A stretch of 64,000 bases of DNA, from positions 62,001-126,000 of the forward strand of contig KV748293.1 in NCBI GenBank assembly GCA_001692895.1, read 5' to 3'. Below are positions 11,375 through 23,236 of the stretch, in pieces. The DNA is from Cenococcum geophilum 1.58. Taxonomy: Eukaryota; Ascomycota; Dothideomycetes; Gloniales; Gloniaceae. The position numbers were made by a program, and so were the translations under genes. Position 1 is the stretch's first letter, and each line of letters opens with the position of its first letter. The notes beneath the pieces are model-generated. The model saw nothing but the letters and a program-made list of their open reading frames with translations, was not told where the DNA came from and did not search any database.

Positions 11375-14300
11375 CTATCTCCCTCCTCTTTATCTTCGTC
11401 CTTAAAGATTTAAAATATCTCTAGGTTATTTACTAGAGGTATAATATCCGTCTAATTAATTTAGTTAACATTATTGCTTATTATACTTAAAGCAATTTCT
11501 TCTTCCTTAACTGCTTGTTATATTCGCACTATCGCTACAATATTGTCTCTTAGTGAGATTATACCGTCTCTATATTCTCGCTATTTAAAAGAGGGGTTAG
11601 TTTATATTACGTTGGCGAACCCATCTTCGCGATAACCGTTTTCTTACTTAGAGTGCACTAAAGCGAATATTTATTCGTCTTATAACATTTACTCCGTCTC
11701 TAATGCTAAATATACGCAACCTATTACTCTTAATAGTTATCTAGTTCCCTAACCAATTTGTCTTAGGATTTTATATTTAATCTACTGCTACGCGGCTAGA
11801 TAATAAACTATTTATAGCTCTTGTAGAGCTATATCGTTCCTAAGACGCTAAGTAGGAGGCTATTAATGCTTAGCAACGGGCCCTTAAGTCTCATCTTGCG
11901 GCGTCCGCTCGGTTAATCCGTCTTAAGAAGGTCCGTAAGAAGGTGTATTTTAAGAAGTAGAAACTTATAAAATAGGGTCTACAGGAACTTAGTAATAAAA
12001 GAACAGATTCTCCTTTAATAGAGAAGGAAATAGATCTAAGTAGTTCGGCAACTGCTCTTCCTAGGTCCCCCTTAGGTGACTTATTCTTTAGTAATTCTTC
12101 TTTTTCTATACTACCTAACCTAATTTCTTCCGATACTTCTATACCTTTCCTATAGCGTTCTTTAAATTCTATAGTGGTTCCTAGGTAGTCTTAGTATAGC
12201 CTGTCTACTTAACCTTATACTATATTTTATTATTAATGTCCTTATAACTAACAATCTTTAAAACTTACTATTCGTCTTCTTCCTATCCTCTATATATATC
12301 TGCTTTGTAAACTAGTGGCTTAATATTCCTATATGCTAGCTCTAGTATCGCGATATGCTATATAGGGTAGATCTTTATTTTAGCTGGTAGGTTTAACTTA
12401 AATATAACCAGTAAAATCCTCTATATAATTTTAAAAGGTCCTAGTCTAACATAGTCTAACTTCTTACTTAGTCATTAACTCTTAAAATTTTTATATAGTA
12501 GCTATACTTTATCTCCCTCCTTAAGATCTAGTCCCTTAGATCTCTTAGCATTATAGTACTTTTTTATTCTCTCTTATACTTTCTTTACTAATTCTATAAG
12601 GTCTATATAAAGATTTATTAACATCTTTATTCTTTCTTTAGCTGTGCTACTTATTTTCTTTACTTACTATAGTAATAATAATATTCTTAGCTTATATCTG
12701 TAATTTGCCTTAAATAGTAATATACCTATTCCTTCTTAAGGTATTATATTATATGCAAACTATATAACTAGTAATAGCGATACCTAATTATTCTATATAT
12801 AATTAATATAATATCTTAGATACTATTCTAGTGTCTAATTTAATCTTTCCGTTTAACTATCTGTCTGCGGATAATATACGGTAAAAGTTGCTACTTAAAC
12901 TCCTTACTCCGCTAAAAATACCTCCTAAAATGCTATTATAAATCTTAGATCCCTATCTAATATAATTTTACTTAGTGCTCCATATCTTATAAACACTTCT
13001 TTAATATAAATTCTAGCAATATCTTCCGCTGAGATTTCTTCCGTATATGCTATAAAGTATCCCCACTTCGTAAGCTTATCCACTATTACTAAGATTGCGT
13101 TATAATCTTATCTAGTAATAGGATCTTTTAACTTTAGCAACTTAACAATAAAGTCCCACGATATGACCTCCTATGGTCTCTCTAGTATTTTAATAGGTTA
13201 TAGCCCTCTATACGGCTTATACCTCGTTAGTTTATTCCTTTAACAATCTAAACACTCTCTAGTAACCCTTCTAGCTATCCTTTAGATTCCGTTAATAATA
13301 TACTCTTCCTAGAGTCTTAATACTAAGGCCGGAGCTTTATTATATCCCTAAGTTAGTTCCTTATAGAAGTCTTCTATAAACTACTTTACTATGCTTTTTA
13401 GGATATACTTTGCCTCTTAATTCTTATATATATCTATTTATAGATCTTCTAGCTATGCTTTTAGAATTCTTTATACCTAAAAGCTTTCTAATATCTTATA
13501 AACCTTATTTAGTTCTTCTTAAGTTATTATAATTTTTAGATAATTGTACCTAATTAATCCGTCTATATCTTTTCGCAGTAAAGCCCCTAATGGCTTTTTA
13601 TCGTTCTATAGTTTAGCTTTGCGACTTAGAGCATCTACTCGCGTATTGTCTATACCCTTAGTATACTAAATCTTGAAATAGTATTCTGTAAGCATCTCTA
13701 CCCATCTAACCTATCTTTGGTTAAGTTCCTTCGTTATTAGAAATCTTATTAGGTTCTTATAATCTGTTTTAACTATAAATAATTTCTCTATACCTTATAA
13801 GAATACTCTCTATTCCTTTAATACTATAACTATACCTAATAACTCCTTATTATAGATATCATAGTTTAACTCTAATAGTGTTATCTTCTAACTATAGTAT
13901 GCCACTAGGTGCTATCCGTCTTAATACCTTTATATAAAGTATACCCCTAGTATATAATCTAATATATTTATTTCTATAACCGTTTCTAATCCTAGTTAAT
14001 AAATCTTAAAAACTGGCTCCTGGGTGAATAACTCTTTAACTTTCTTAAAGAGTTCTCTCTGTTCCTCCCCCTATGCCTATAGTTCTTCTTTCTTCATTAA
14101 TCGCGTAAATGGCTTAATATCTTTTAACTATTGCGCTATAAACCTTCTACAGTAATTATAAAACCCTAAGAACAATCTTAATTGCGTAACGTTCTCTAGT
14201 TCTTACCAATTTACTATAGCCTCGATCTTCTTTAGATCTATACTAAGTTAGCCTAGTTTAATAATAAATCTAACAAAATTGGTTTTCCTAGTAAAGAACT

Positions 14301-17300
14301 CGCATTTCTTAATTGCTACTAGCATCTGTTCTTCTTATAGTCTCTTTAAGACCTATTTAACGTGTTCTTTATATTCTTCCTTAGTTATTAAGTAGATAAT
14401 AATATTATTAAGGTATACCATAATAAACTCATTTAAGTATTCTCTTAATACGTTGTTAATACGCTTCTAGAACGTTACTAGTGCATTTATAAGCCTAAAT
14501 TGTATAACTAATAGTTTATATAGTCCTTCCTTTAACCTAAAGGCTGCCTTTTATTTATTACCTTCCTTAATCCTAATCTAATAGTACGCCTATCTTAGAT
14601 CTATCTTTATAAAGATTTACACATTACCTATCCTATCTTAGATTTCGCTAATTAAGGGTAAAGGATACCTATCCTTTCTAGTAATGCTATTTAACTGTCT
14701 ATAGTCAATATACAGCCTTAGTTTACTATTCTTCTTTAGTACAAACAGTACTAAATAACCTACTAATAACTGCGATAGTCTAATATATCCCTTTTGTAGG
14801 TTTTCCTAGATAAACTCTTTTAACGCTCTACCTTCTTCTTCGGTAAGCTTATAGATTAGAAAGAACCTTAGACTTATTCCTGGTTCTAATTCTATCTTAT
14901 AGTCCTATACTATATACTCTAACAGCTTTTTACTTTCTGGTGACCATAATTTCTTACTATACTTATAGTATCTCTTTAATACATAACTTAAGCCTTTCTC
15001 TATTTCTTTATAGGTCGCTCCTACTTAGTACTATACTAACTTAGCTTATTATTACCTCTTATGGCGTTAAGTATTTCTAATATCGACCTGACCTATAATC
15101 CAATTAATCTTTAGATTGTATTCCTGTAACTAAGGCATGCCTAATACTGCCTTATCCCGTCCCAATAGTAGGATATTAAAAGATATCTTAATTTGTCTCT
15201 CTTTAATAGTTATCTAAATAGGTCCTATTTTAAGATTAATAATCCCTCCTCCATAGGCTATTAGATCTCCTAAAATTATAACTAATAGGTAAAGTTGCTC
15301 CTTCTATCTATAAGGTAGTCCTATTCTCTTAACTACTACTAGTAAGATATAGTTTCTTATTGCTCCACTATCTATTAGCGCTTTAAACTACTAGTCTTAC
15401 TATTTAACTCGTAAATTTAGGTGTTGTCCTTAAATTCCTTTAAGGGTCTAAGGCTCTACCACTGGCTCCCTCTAGTCCTATAGGCCTCCACTTTTCCTAA
15501 CTATTAGCTGCTTAATCCTTATATACTTAGCTTACTCTTTAGCTAATACCTAGTTTACTTTTTATCTTTAATATACTATAGACACGTATTTTCTAGGCAT
15601 TCCCACCACTATTATCCGTCTAAGCATTTTTCTATAAGGAATCTTCCTAATTAAAGTACTAAACTTCCTTCCTCTTGGACTTCTGCTGGATGCCATCTAT
15701 ATATATATTTAGCATTCCTATACTATTACTTATCTATTATCCAGTATATCCTTATAGGGTATTTCTAATTCTTTTCTTTTAGATTCTTATGCATTTCGTA
15801 TATATCGTCCACGCACGCAATCCATAATAACGTGTAGTGTGCTAGGTGCTTTAGGTTAACTCTTAACTCGTCTTTATCTTTAAGTTTAAACCTTTATTAT
15901 ATTAATCTAAACGTTATAACTTTATTCGTAGGTACTAAGATATATCTCTCGCTTCTCTAGTCCTCTAAATCTTTTAACGTTATAATTAAGGCTCCTTTAA
16001 TATACGTTATAGCCTTTTCTATAATTAGGTGGTCCTAAATAACTTATTCATCTAACTACATATAGAAGTCTTCCCACTTATCATTATACCTTTACCTATA
16101 CTACTTTTAGTACAGCTGCTAGAGTATATACGGCTTGTCTATAAGGAAGTATCTTCTTATTACTGCGTTATAATAGCTCTTTATGTGTCGTTCTTTGAAC
16201 CTAGTAGGGATCCCTAAATCCTCTTCATCTTCTAGTTTAGTAAGCCACTTAGCTCTTAATATACCTGCCCTAAGCCTATTAGTAATTCTTTATATTAATA
16301 CTCTATCCTTTATACGTCCTAATATACTAAATCTCTTATCTAGTTTCTGTTCTTGCTATGCGATAATTCTTTACCTAAACTCTTCTATAGTTTCTTTTAG
16401 TTTACGTCTTACGCTTAGATCCTCGAAGTCTTCATACTTCTTAATCTTAGTATTAACTTTTTGATCTTTAATCCGAACACTATATTCTACTAGTAAATCT
16501 TTTAGGTTTATATACTCGTCTCCCAGTCTAATTATTATTTACGCTGCAGATTCTCTAATCTATAAAGAAGTCTCTTACCTCTTATTTATAGGTGTCCTTA
16601 TTTATACTCCGAATTCTTAACCCCTTTAAATTCTTAATCCTAAGCTTGCTTCTATCTTAAGCTTTACTCTAGCCTTAGTCTAACTAGGCTTACTTAGTAT
16701 TCTTATCTTATTTTAAGAGTCTTAAATCTTACTTATCTCGTCTTAAGAGTCTTATGCCTTTAGGAAACTTCGTCCTAAGCTTATTTGTATATTGCTAAAC
16801 TAAGCCATTGCTCTACTCTATCGGTTATCGTCCGTTATAGGTCCTTAAGCTTACCTTATCTCGTTTTAAGAATCTTAGTTGTCTCGCATCTTATTATAAG
16901 AATCTTAAGCCTTTAGCCTTTTGCCTTTATTAAGTACCAAAGTGGTTTACTATTCTACTTTTCTTATATCTTGTGAAGCGATAGACATTATATCTAGTGG
17001 GGTTTCAATCCCTACTAATATTCCCTATTCTATAGTGGAATTATCCTCTACCTCTAGTATAATATCTCCGAGGTCTACGTGCCCCTAGTAAGCCGCTTCC
17101 GTTACCTTATTATTATAAAATATTTCGCCTACGTTAAAGTCATCGTCCTTAATATCCAATCTATAAACTGGTTCGTTAGTTCCTCTATATCCTATAGGTG
17201 CTAGCTCTTATAGCTAATAGCTTGCGCTATACTTAGCGTCCTTATAAATTTGGTATACGTTATTATAATAAAACGTAAAACTTTTAATTAAATATTCCTT

Positions 17301-18481
17301 TATTCCTTATAGCATATTATTATTTCTCTATACGTATATATCGTCTACTAGTCTTATTTCTTTTACTATATAGTAACTCTAACCATTCCTATAGTCTCTA
17401 ACGTAATAACCCTATTTTCCGCAATTTATGTAAGCTCCCTCTTTAAACTATTTTTCTTACTATAGAGTCCGCCTAAACGTCTTCTACTACTAAGATCCCT
17501 AATTTAGCCTCTGCTCCTTAGACCTTTAATTACTTAATCCTTATCCTCTAGGTTTCCACGGTTTCTTACTCTATCTCTTATAGGCTTCTTTAGTACCACT
17601 TAGGTCTATTAGCTCTGCGCCATACCATAGTTTTTAACTTAACTTTAGTTATTACGTGCTCTGCGCCTTATATAACTGTAGAACTCTATCCTAGCCTTTC
17701 TTAGCCTGTTCCCTTTAGTAGATCTAATTATTAATCTTAATTACTTAATCTATTAGTTCCCTTAGGGTGTCTATATCTTCCATTAGGATAATTACGTCCT
17801 AGACTTTAGCCTTAAGTCCCTGTTTATACTATACTATAAGCGCCCTATTATTCTACTTTACTTGCGTTGCTAACGTCTAGAACTACGTTATATACTTAAT
17901 TGCTAAGGTTTATTACGTAATATCTTAGAGTTTTCTTTCCACCGTGGTTACTGCCTCTAGGTCTCTAAATATTTATATAAGTCGTTCTATAAATCCATTC
18001 CAGCTTAAGAATATAAACCGTACCTCTTAGTTAGTAGTTGTTATGCCGTTCGCTTATATCTCTATAAGGTAAGGCTCAAACTACTTAAGTGCCCTTCCTA
18101 TTAAGAATAGTCCTGCATAGGCTATTTAATCTATAGGTGTTGCCAGCTTTGCTCCTTCCTGTGCTACCTTAAAGTACATTTATATAAGGAATCCTTTAAG
18201 CTTTAATCTCTCTCCTAAGTACCTTTTAATTAATAGTAACTTAACCTTTACTGCGCCTATCCCATTAATCCTATTTTCTAACGTTATATTATTTTCTATT
18301 AACTAGTTAACTATCTCTTATAGCTATCCGACCGTTATAGGTTGCTATAAGTTAGTATCTGCTATACTAGTGTCGTTACCTAATCTTAAAGTAGTTGCCG
18401 CCGTTAATGGCGTCGTGGTGGCTGCTTTTAGTGGCATATTATTTGACTTTCTGTATTAATACCGTAACTAGGTAGTAATTG

Positions 18482-18907
18482 TGTAATAAAACCTTATAGC
18501 AAGAACTACGGTGGGCTTGTTATTAGGCTAGGTATATAAGAAATATAAGTATAAAAGTTAATAACGTAATAATAACTGGTGGAGTGGTTGCCTAACAGAT
18601 TAACTCCAATTGTATTCTAAGAATTACTATAAGGAAGGAACTATCTAGGTAGGGACTAAGGTCCTTTAAATATACAACTATACTCTTAAGAAATCCTTCT
18701 TATACGTGATGTACGTATGCTCTGTCTACTCTGTCACAGATTATATAGATCGTACAGATCATATAGATCACTCTACGTGACCTCGGTTACCATTCCTCAT
18801 CACATAGCTTTATCGGCTCTATCTTAGACCGTGCCTAGATTAACCAACTAGCTTCTTCTAACTCTTCCCCAAGTAGTCATAACATTGTACTTAAAGCGTC
18901 CGTAACA
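18482..18907 (-). repeat. Gypsy 1 LTR (right)
   Basis: 426 bp copy of the LTR at 10949-11374, followed by target duplication atatt. Confidence 0.88.
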
Positions 18908-18912
18908 ATATT

Positions 18913-21329
18913 ACTAGGCTAGCTAAAAATCGCGGTTATACTAGAGCCTTCTAATCTTAGCTAAGTTAACTTAGCCGCGAATATTATATTAAGCGACAGG
19001 TACTATAAGAGGACGGGGCTGCTAATTTTGCTAGCGATATATCTTTAAGAGTGTCTATATATAGTAATGCTAATTCTAATCCGTTTGTATCTAATATAGG
19101 GCGAGAGCTTAGTCTAGGTGAAATATCCGTAGTTCTACCTACGGATATTCTATTGGGGAAGCTAGCGCGGCGTCTAAAGACTAAAGCTAAGAAAAGAGCA
19201 GCTCTCTCCTATTATATATATGCTCTTATAAATAAGGAAAAGGGCTACTTAGAAAAGATTATATTAGAGAACTATAAGAAACATTCTCCGTCCACTAGGA
19301 GCTAGGGTTATTACTTTAACTATAATTCTACTTTACGGGCTTTTAAAGAGTTTAATATTTATAAGCCGTATATAGAGGGAATTCCAAGGAAGATATAACA
19401 AAAGGCCTTTACTGTAAGCATAAAAAACTAGTTCTGTAACTAGATGGAGAAGAAATATTAGTATACTGTTTGGAATCCGACCTTAAGCTATATTATATCT
19501 AATAAGCAAATTACCGCCCTCTATAGCTGCGCCTGGTATATAACTAGCTATAAGGCGCTTAAGAAAAACCTACCTAATTGGAATTATAATCAGCTTAGTA
19601 ATAATCTAGATAAGTTTATTGCCTTTATTTAAACGGAGGTAGAAAAGGTAAATTAGGTAGAGAGCTAGCTATTAGCGTTAGTAAGTAAATTAAAAAATAG
19701 TATAAAGCGGATATTACTACGGTCTAAGGTAGCAGAGAGGCGTATAGTATTAGTAGCTTAATGTCCGCAAATATAAGTAGCTCAGCTACCTTAATTGATA
19801 TCCGCCGAAAATCCGTATATAGGGTAGCCGACACTATTACCTTCTTAGCCTATATCTAGCAGGAACACGCAGCTAGCTAGCTTAAACTCTAGCTAGCAGA
19901 ACACCTCTAGGCTAAGTATACTAATACCCTATAACGGATATTAGTTTTAGTAACGCAATAGTTAGGTCTAGTTTTTAATATAAGGCGGATATTTAGGATC
20001 CTAAAGTTAGGCCAGGTATTAATAGCCCTAGGGTAATAATTAGAGTTAGTTGTTATTAGGTATTAAGTATTAGCCTCTTAAATATTAGGGTCTATACTAT
20101 AATAATAAATATTAACTCCCTATAGCTCCTAGATATCTAAGTCTATACTATAGTATTAAAAACTAGTCTCTAGGGCAGGCTAGGTATTATAGCTTACAAG
20201 GCAGCTCCGCACCTTAACCTTTAGAATAATTTAGATATTAGAGCTTATAACGCAGTATTAGGTCTTAGCCCTTAAAGTAATCCAGATATTAAAGCTTATA
20301 GCGCAGTATTAAATCCAAATCCTTAGGGCAGTCTAAGTATTAGAGCTTATAGTGTAACACTAAGTCTTAACTTTTAGATAAGCCCGAGGTTTAATATTCG
20401 TAATATAGCACTAGATCTCCAATTACGAAAATTTCTAAAGTTTAAGATCTGTACTATAGCACTAGTTCCTAAGTAGTAGGAAATCCGGAAATTTAGAATT
20501 TATAACACATTATTAAATCTCCGCTCCTAGAGAATCTTAAGGCTTAAGATTTAAGTTACAATACTAAATCTCCGCTCCTAGGAAACTCTAAGGCTTGGGG
20601 TTTATAGGCTAATACTTAATCTCCGCCCTCTAAACTGGGCGTAGTTTAAAATTCGTATACTAATGCTCGATCCCCGCCTTTTAAATTAGGTATAGCTTAA
20701 AATTTATAGTCTAGTGTTTAATCTCCGCTCTCTAAATTGGGTGTAGCTTAGAACCTGCGGCCTAGTGCTTAATTTCCGCCCTTAGCTTTAAATATAACGC
20801 AGCTTTAGCAGGTTAGTATTTAATATTCCTTAGCGTTCCATTTATTTATTAACTTAACTAAGACTAGGGTAGAGCTCTAATTAATATCTGGGTGTTAAGT
20901 GTTAATCTTTATATGCGTATTTAAATAGTTTATTAGATTCTTATCTAAAAAGACACTAGGGTTTATACTAAAAGCTTTTAAAACCCGTAGAACCTATATT
21001 ATATTAGCTATTTAGTTTAAGTATTTTATAATCCTCTTAACTAGATATTATCCGTTCTTCTTAGGCTACTATACCTTAAGCCTTTTAGCTAATATTAAAT
21101 CTACCTTATAGTAAGAGAAAATAAAAGGACGTATCTATATACTTTAAAAGTAATAAATTTGCTTACTAAGTAAACCTAATATCCGCTTATAACCCTTCTC
21201 CAGCACCTTAATTAAGTAGTAATTTTATATTAATGTTACTTCGTAAGTTAACTAGACGGCGCCCACTTACTTTAATTAGTAGTAACTTAACTATAAAGGA
21301 TTTACGCGTTACAAATAAGCGTATAAAAG
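18913..21329 (+). pseudogene. Decayed plus-strand coding region downstream of the helicase
   Basis: After the Gypsy element the helicase 3' end resumes. A frame at 19051-19305 (84 codons, rich in Lys, with RRLKTKAKKRAAL) leads into related readings such as YYFNYNSTLRAFKEF and ITALYSCAWYITSYKAL up to about 19700. I do not recognise the family. From about 20040 to 20830 the coding-like sequence becomes a degenerate tandem repeat. RIP-type stops interrupt all frames. It may be a second gene of the helicase-bearing element or the C-terminal part of the helicase protein. Confidence 0.4.
20040..20830 (+). repeat. Degenerate ~60 bp tandem repeat, about 12 units
   Basis: Blocks such as agcttatagYgcagtatta, aatctccgctcc and tctaaattgggYgtagctta recur about every 60-63 bp. 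One plus-strand frame gives a repeating ~20-residue pattern with Ala-Tyr-Ser and Leu-Asn-(Leu/Pro) positions. The period being a multiple of three suggests the array was once protein-coding. Confidence 0.6.
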
Positions 21330-23236
21330 GTAGTTAATATTTACTAAGGTAAGTTACTATAATAGTAATTATTTATTAGTAAGCTAATTTAATAAAATCT
21401 ACAGCGTGGATATTTACCTTAATTAACCTCCGCACTTTTACCTCATAACATTACACCGCAAACTTTATTATTATTGTTTTATCTACTATCTATTAGCATA
21501 CTACTATCTATAATCCCTTCTTTTATACCTCTAAATACGTCTAACAGCTATTTAGTTGAGGAACTTAATACGCGCGATATTGATGATAAAATAATTAAGG
21601 ACGCTTTTAAAGACGCTCTTTCTTTTACTAATCCTTTAAAATCTTTACCTAGAGAGTAAGCTTTCTAATACTAAATTATGCCTATAGCTAATATAATTTT
21701 AGGAAATATATACTAAAGCACTCTTTATTAGATCTAGCAGAGCACTATAATAAGGTTATTGCGAAATCCGCTAGAAATTTGCTTACCTTTTCATTGCTTA
21801 CCTCTTTACCGCCTACTTCTTTACTACTTATCTCTTTGCCGCCTACCTTTAAGCCGCTTATTTCTTTATCGCCTACTACTTTTAAGAAGTTTAATCCTTA
21901 TTGTGCTTTTACTTCTCTTAAGAGGCAGGCTAATAGAATTGCTGCGCAAAATTTTTAGTATAAGATAGCCTTTAAATCGTATATATTAGCTATACTCTTT
22001 TAGTATCTTATCTACTAATTTACCTCTTATAGTAACCTAATAGAAATGTTAGAGATTTTAGATAATAATAAAGAGAATAATCTTAATGACGCTAACTCTC
22101 CTAAAAGCCCTTCTCTATCCTTTTATAATCTCCACAGCCCTTATAAGCTCCGCAGTACATAGACGGCCTAAGCTATAATATTGGATATTAATATAAACGA
22201 GCGCCTTCCTATTTAAGTGCTGTTAGTAAATAAATAGTATACCCTAAAAGCTAGTGCTTAGGAGAATATAAAGGAAACTCGCTAGTAGATATATACCCAC
22301 GTCTAGAATATTAAGGGTAGCTCTAGTATGCTGCGCGATCTACTATACGCTTTATATGTTAAGCAAGACTATAAATATCGCGTCTATAAGTAAAACTCTG
22401 CGCTATATTTTGGAGGTATGTGCTTAAGATATCGTTTAAGTAGTAGGTTGTGCAAAAAGGTATATACTAATAATATACTATTATTCTATTAGCTAACACG
22501 TATATAGGATAGTTTGCTAAGACTAGAGCCGGTTACACCTTAGCGTAAAAAATGTACGTAATTAGCTTCTGCTAGTAGTCTAGCTAGAACGCCTACTAAA
22601 AAGGTATAATATCCGCATTTTAATAATATGGATATTGCTAATATCCGTATAGCTTTATACCTATACTATCCCCCCTCCGGAGACCTTCCCTTCCCCTAAG
22701 ACTTTTACTTATAGTAATATACGCAGCCGTAGGGGCACCCGTTCTGCTGCTGCTCCTTTTACTCTTTTACTAATTCCTAGTACGCCTAGTACTGCTTCTA
22801 GTACTACTGCCGCTCCCGCTAGCACGGAGAATATTAGGGTATATTTAGCAATTGCTATTTCTACACGCGTTAATATAGTTTATAGATAGGTAACTAAGAT
22901 AGCGAAAGATGTTTAGGCTATAGATTGCTGGTTAAGTAAGCTTAAAGATTCTTTAAGTAAGATAAAGGATTGGCTTGCGTTTATAAGGCGTAGTATTATA
23001 GCACTTATATATAACGCCGGGTTGCTAAATATAGAATTTAAGTAGATATTAGTTAGCTATTGCTGCGGGTTAGCTATTACTATGGGTTAACTGTTATTAT
23101 AGGTCTAGAGTAATAAAATAGTAGCTCTTACCTCTCTACTACTATATATGTAGGAATTAAGTCTCTACCTTATATTTAATAGACGTAATTAATATTATAA
23201 TATCCATATAAGCTAAGATAAAGATATTTATATATT
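21330..23236 (+). repeat. Tandem unit copy 1 of the helicase-bearing element
   Basis: About 1.95 kb, starting near ttactaaggtaag and ending near aagatatttatatat plus ccgcactat (28447-28455) after the LINE insertion. Copy 2 follows directly at about 28456. Plus-strand readings around 22200-22620 look coding-like (for example YRVYK and LANTY blocks), and at 22640-23030 a Pro/Ser/Thr-rich stretch leads to a Lys/Asp-rich, possibly coiled, segment. No known domain is visible. RIP stops are frequent. Confidence 0.65.

Larger units (their letters stand above)
10949..18907 (-). mobile_element. Gypsy-type LTR retrotransposon 1 (fossil, structurally complete)
   Basis: 7959 bp with two 426 bp LTRs (10949-11374 and 18482-18907) starting tgtaa and ending taaca/taata. 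It is flanked by a 5 bp target duplication, atatt (10944-10948 and 18908-18912). On the minus strand the parts run, right to left: gag with a CCHC zinc-knuckle region near 17.4 kb, protease near 15.2-15.5 kb, reverse transcriptase and RNase H about 13.6-15.1 kb, integrase about 12.6-13.5 kb, and a chromodomain-like end near 12.1-12.5 kb. The Gypsy order and chromodomain suggest a chromovirus. It is RIP-mutated throughout, with very many breaks, and inserted into the RecQ-type helicase. Confidence 0.88.
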
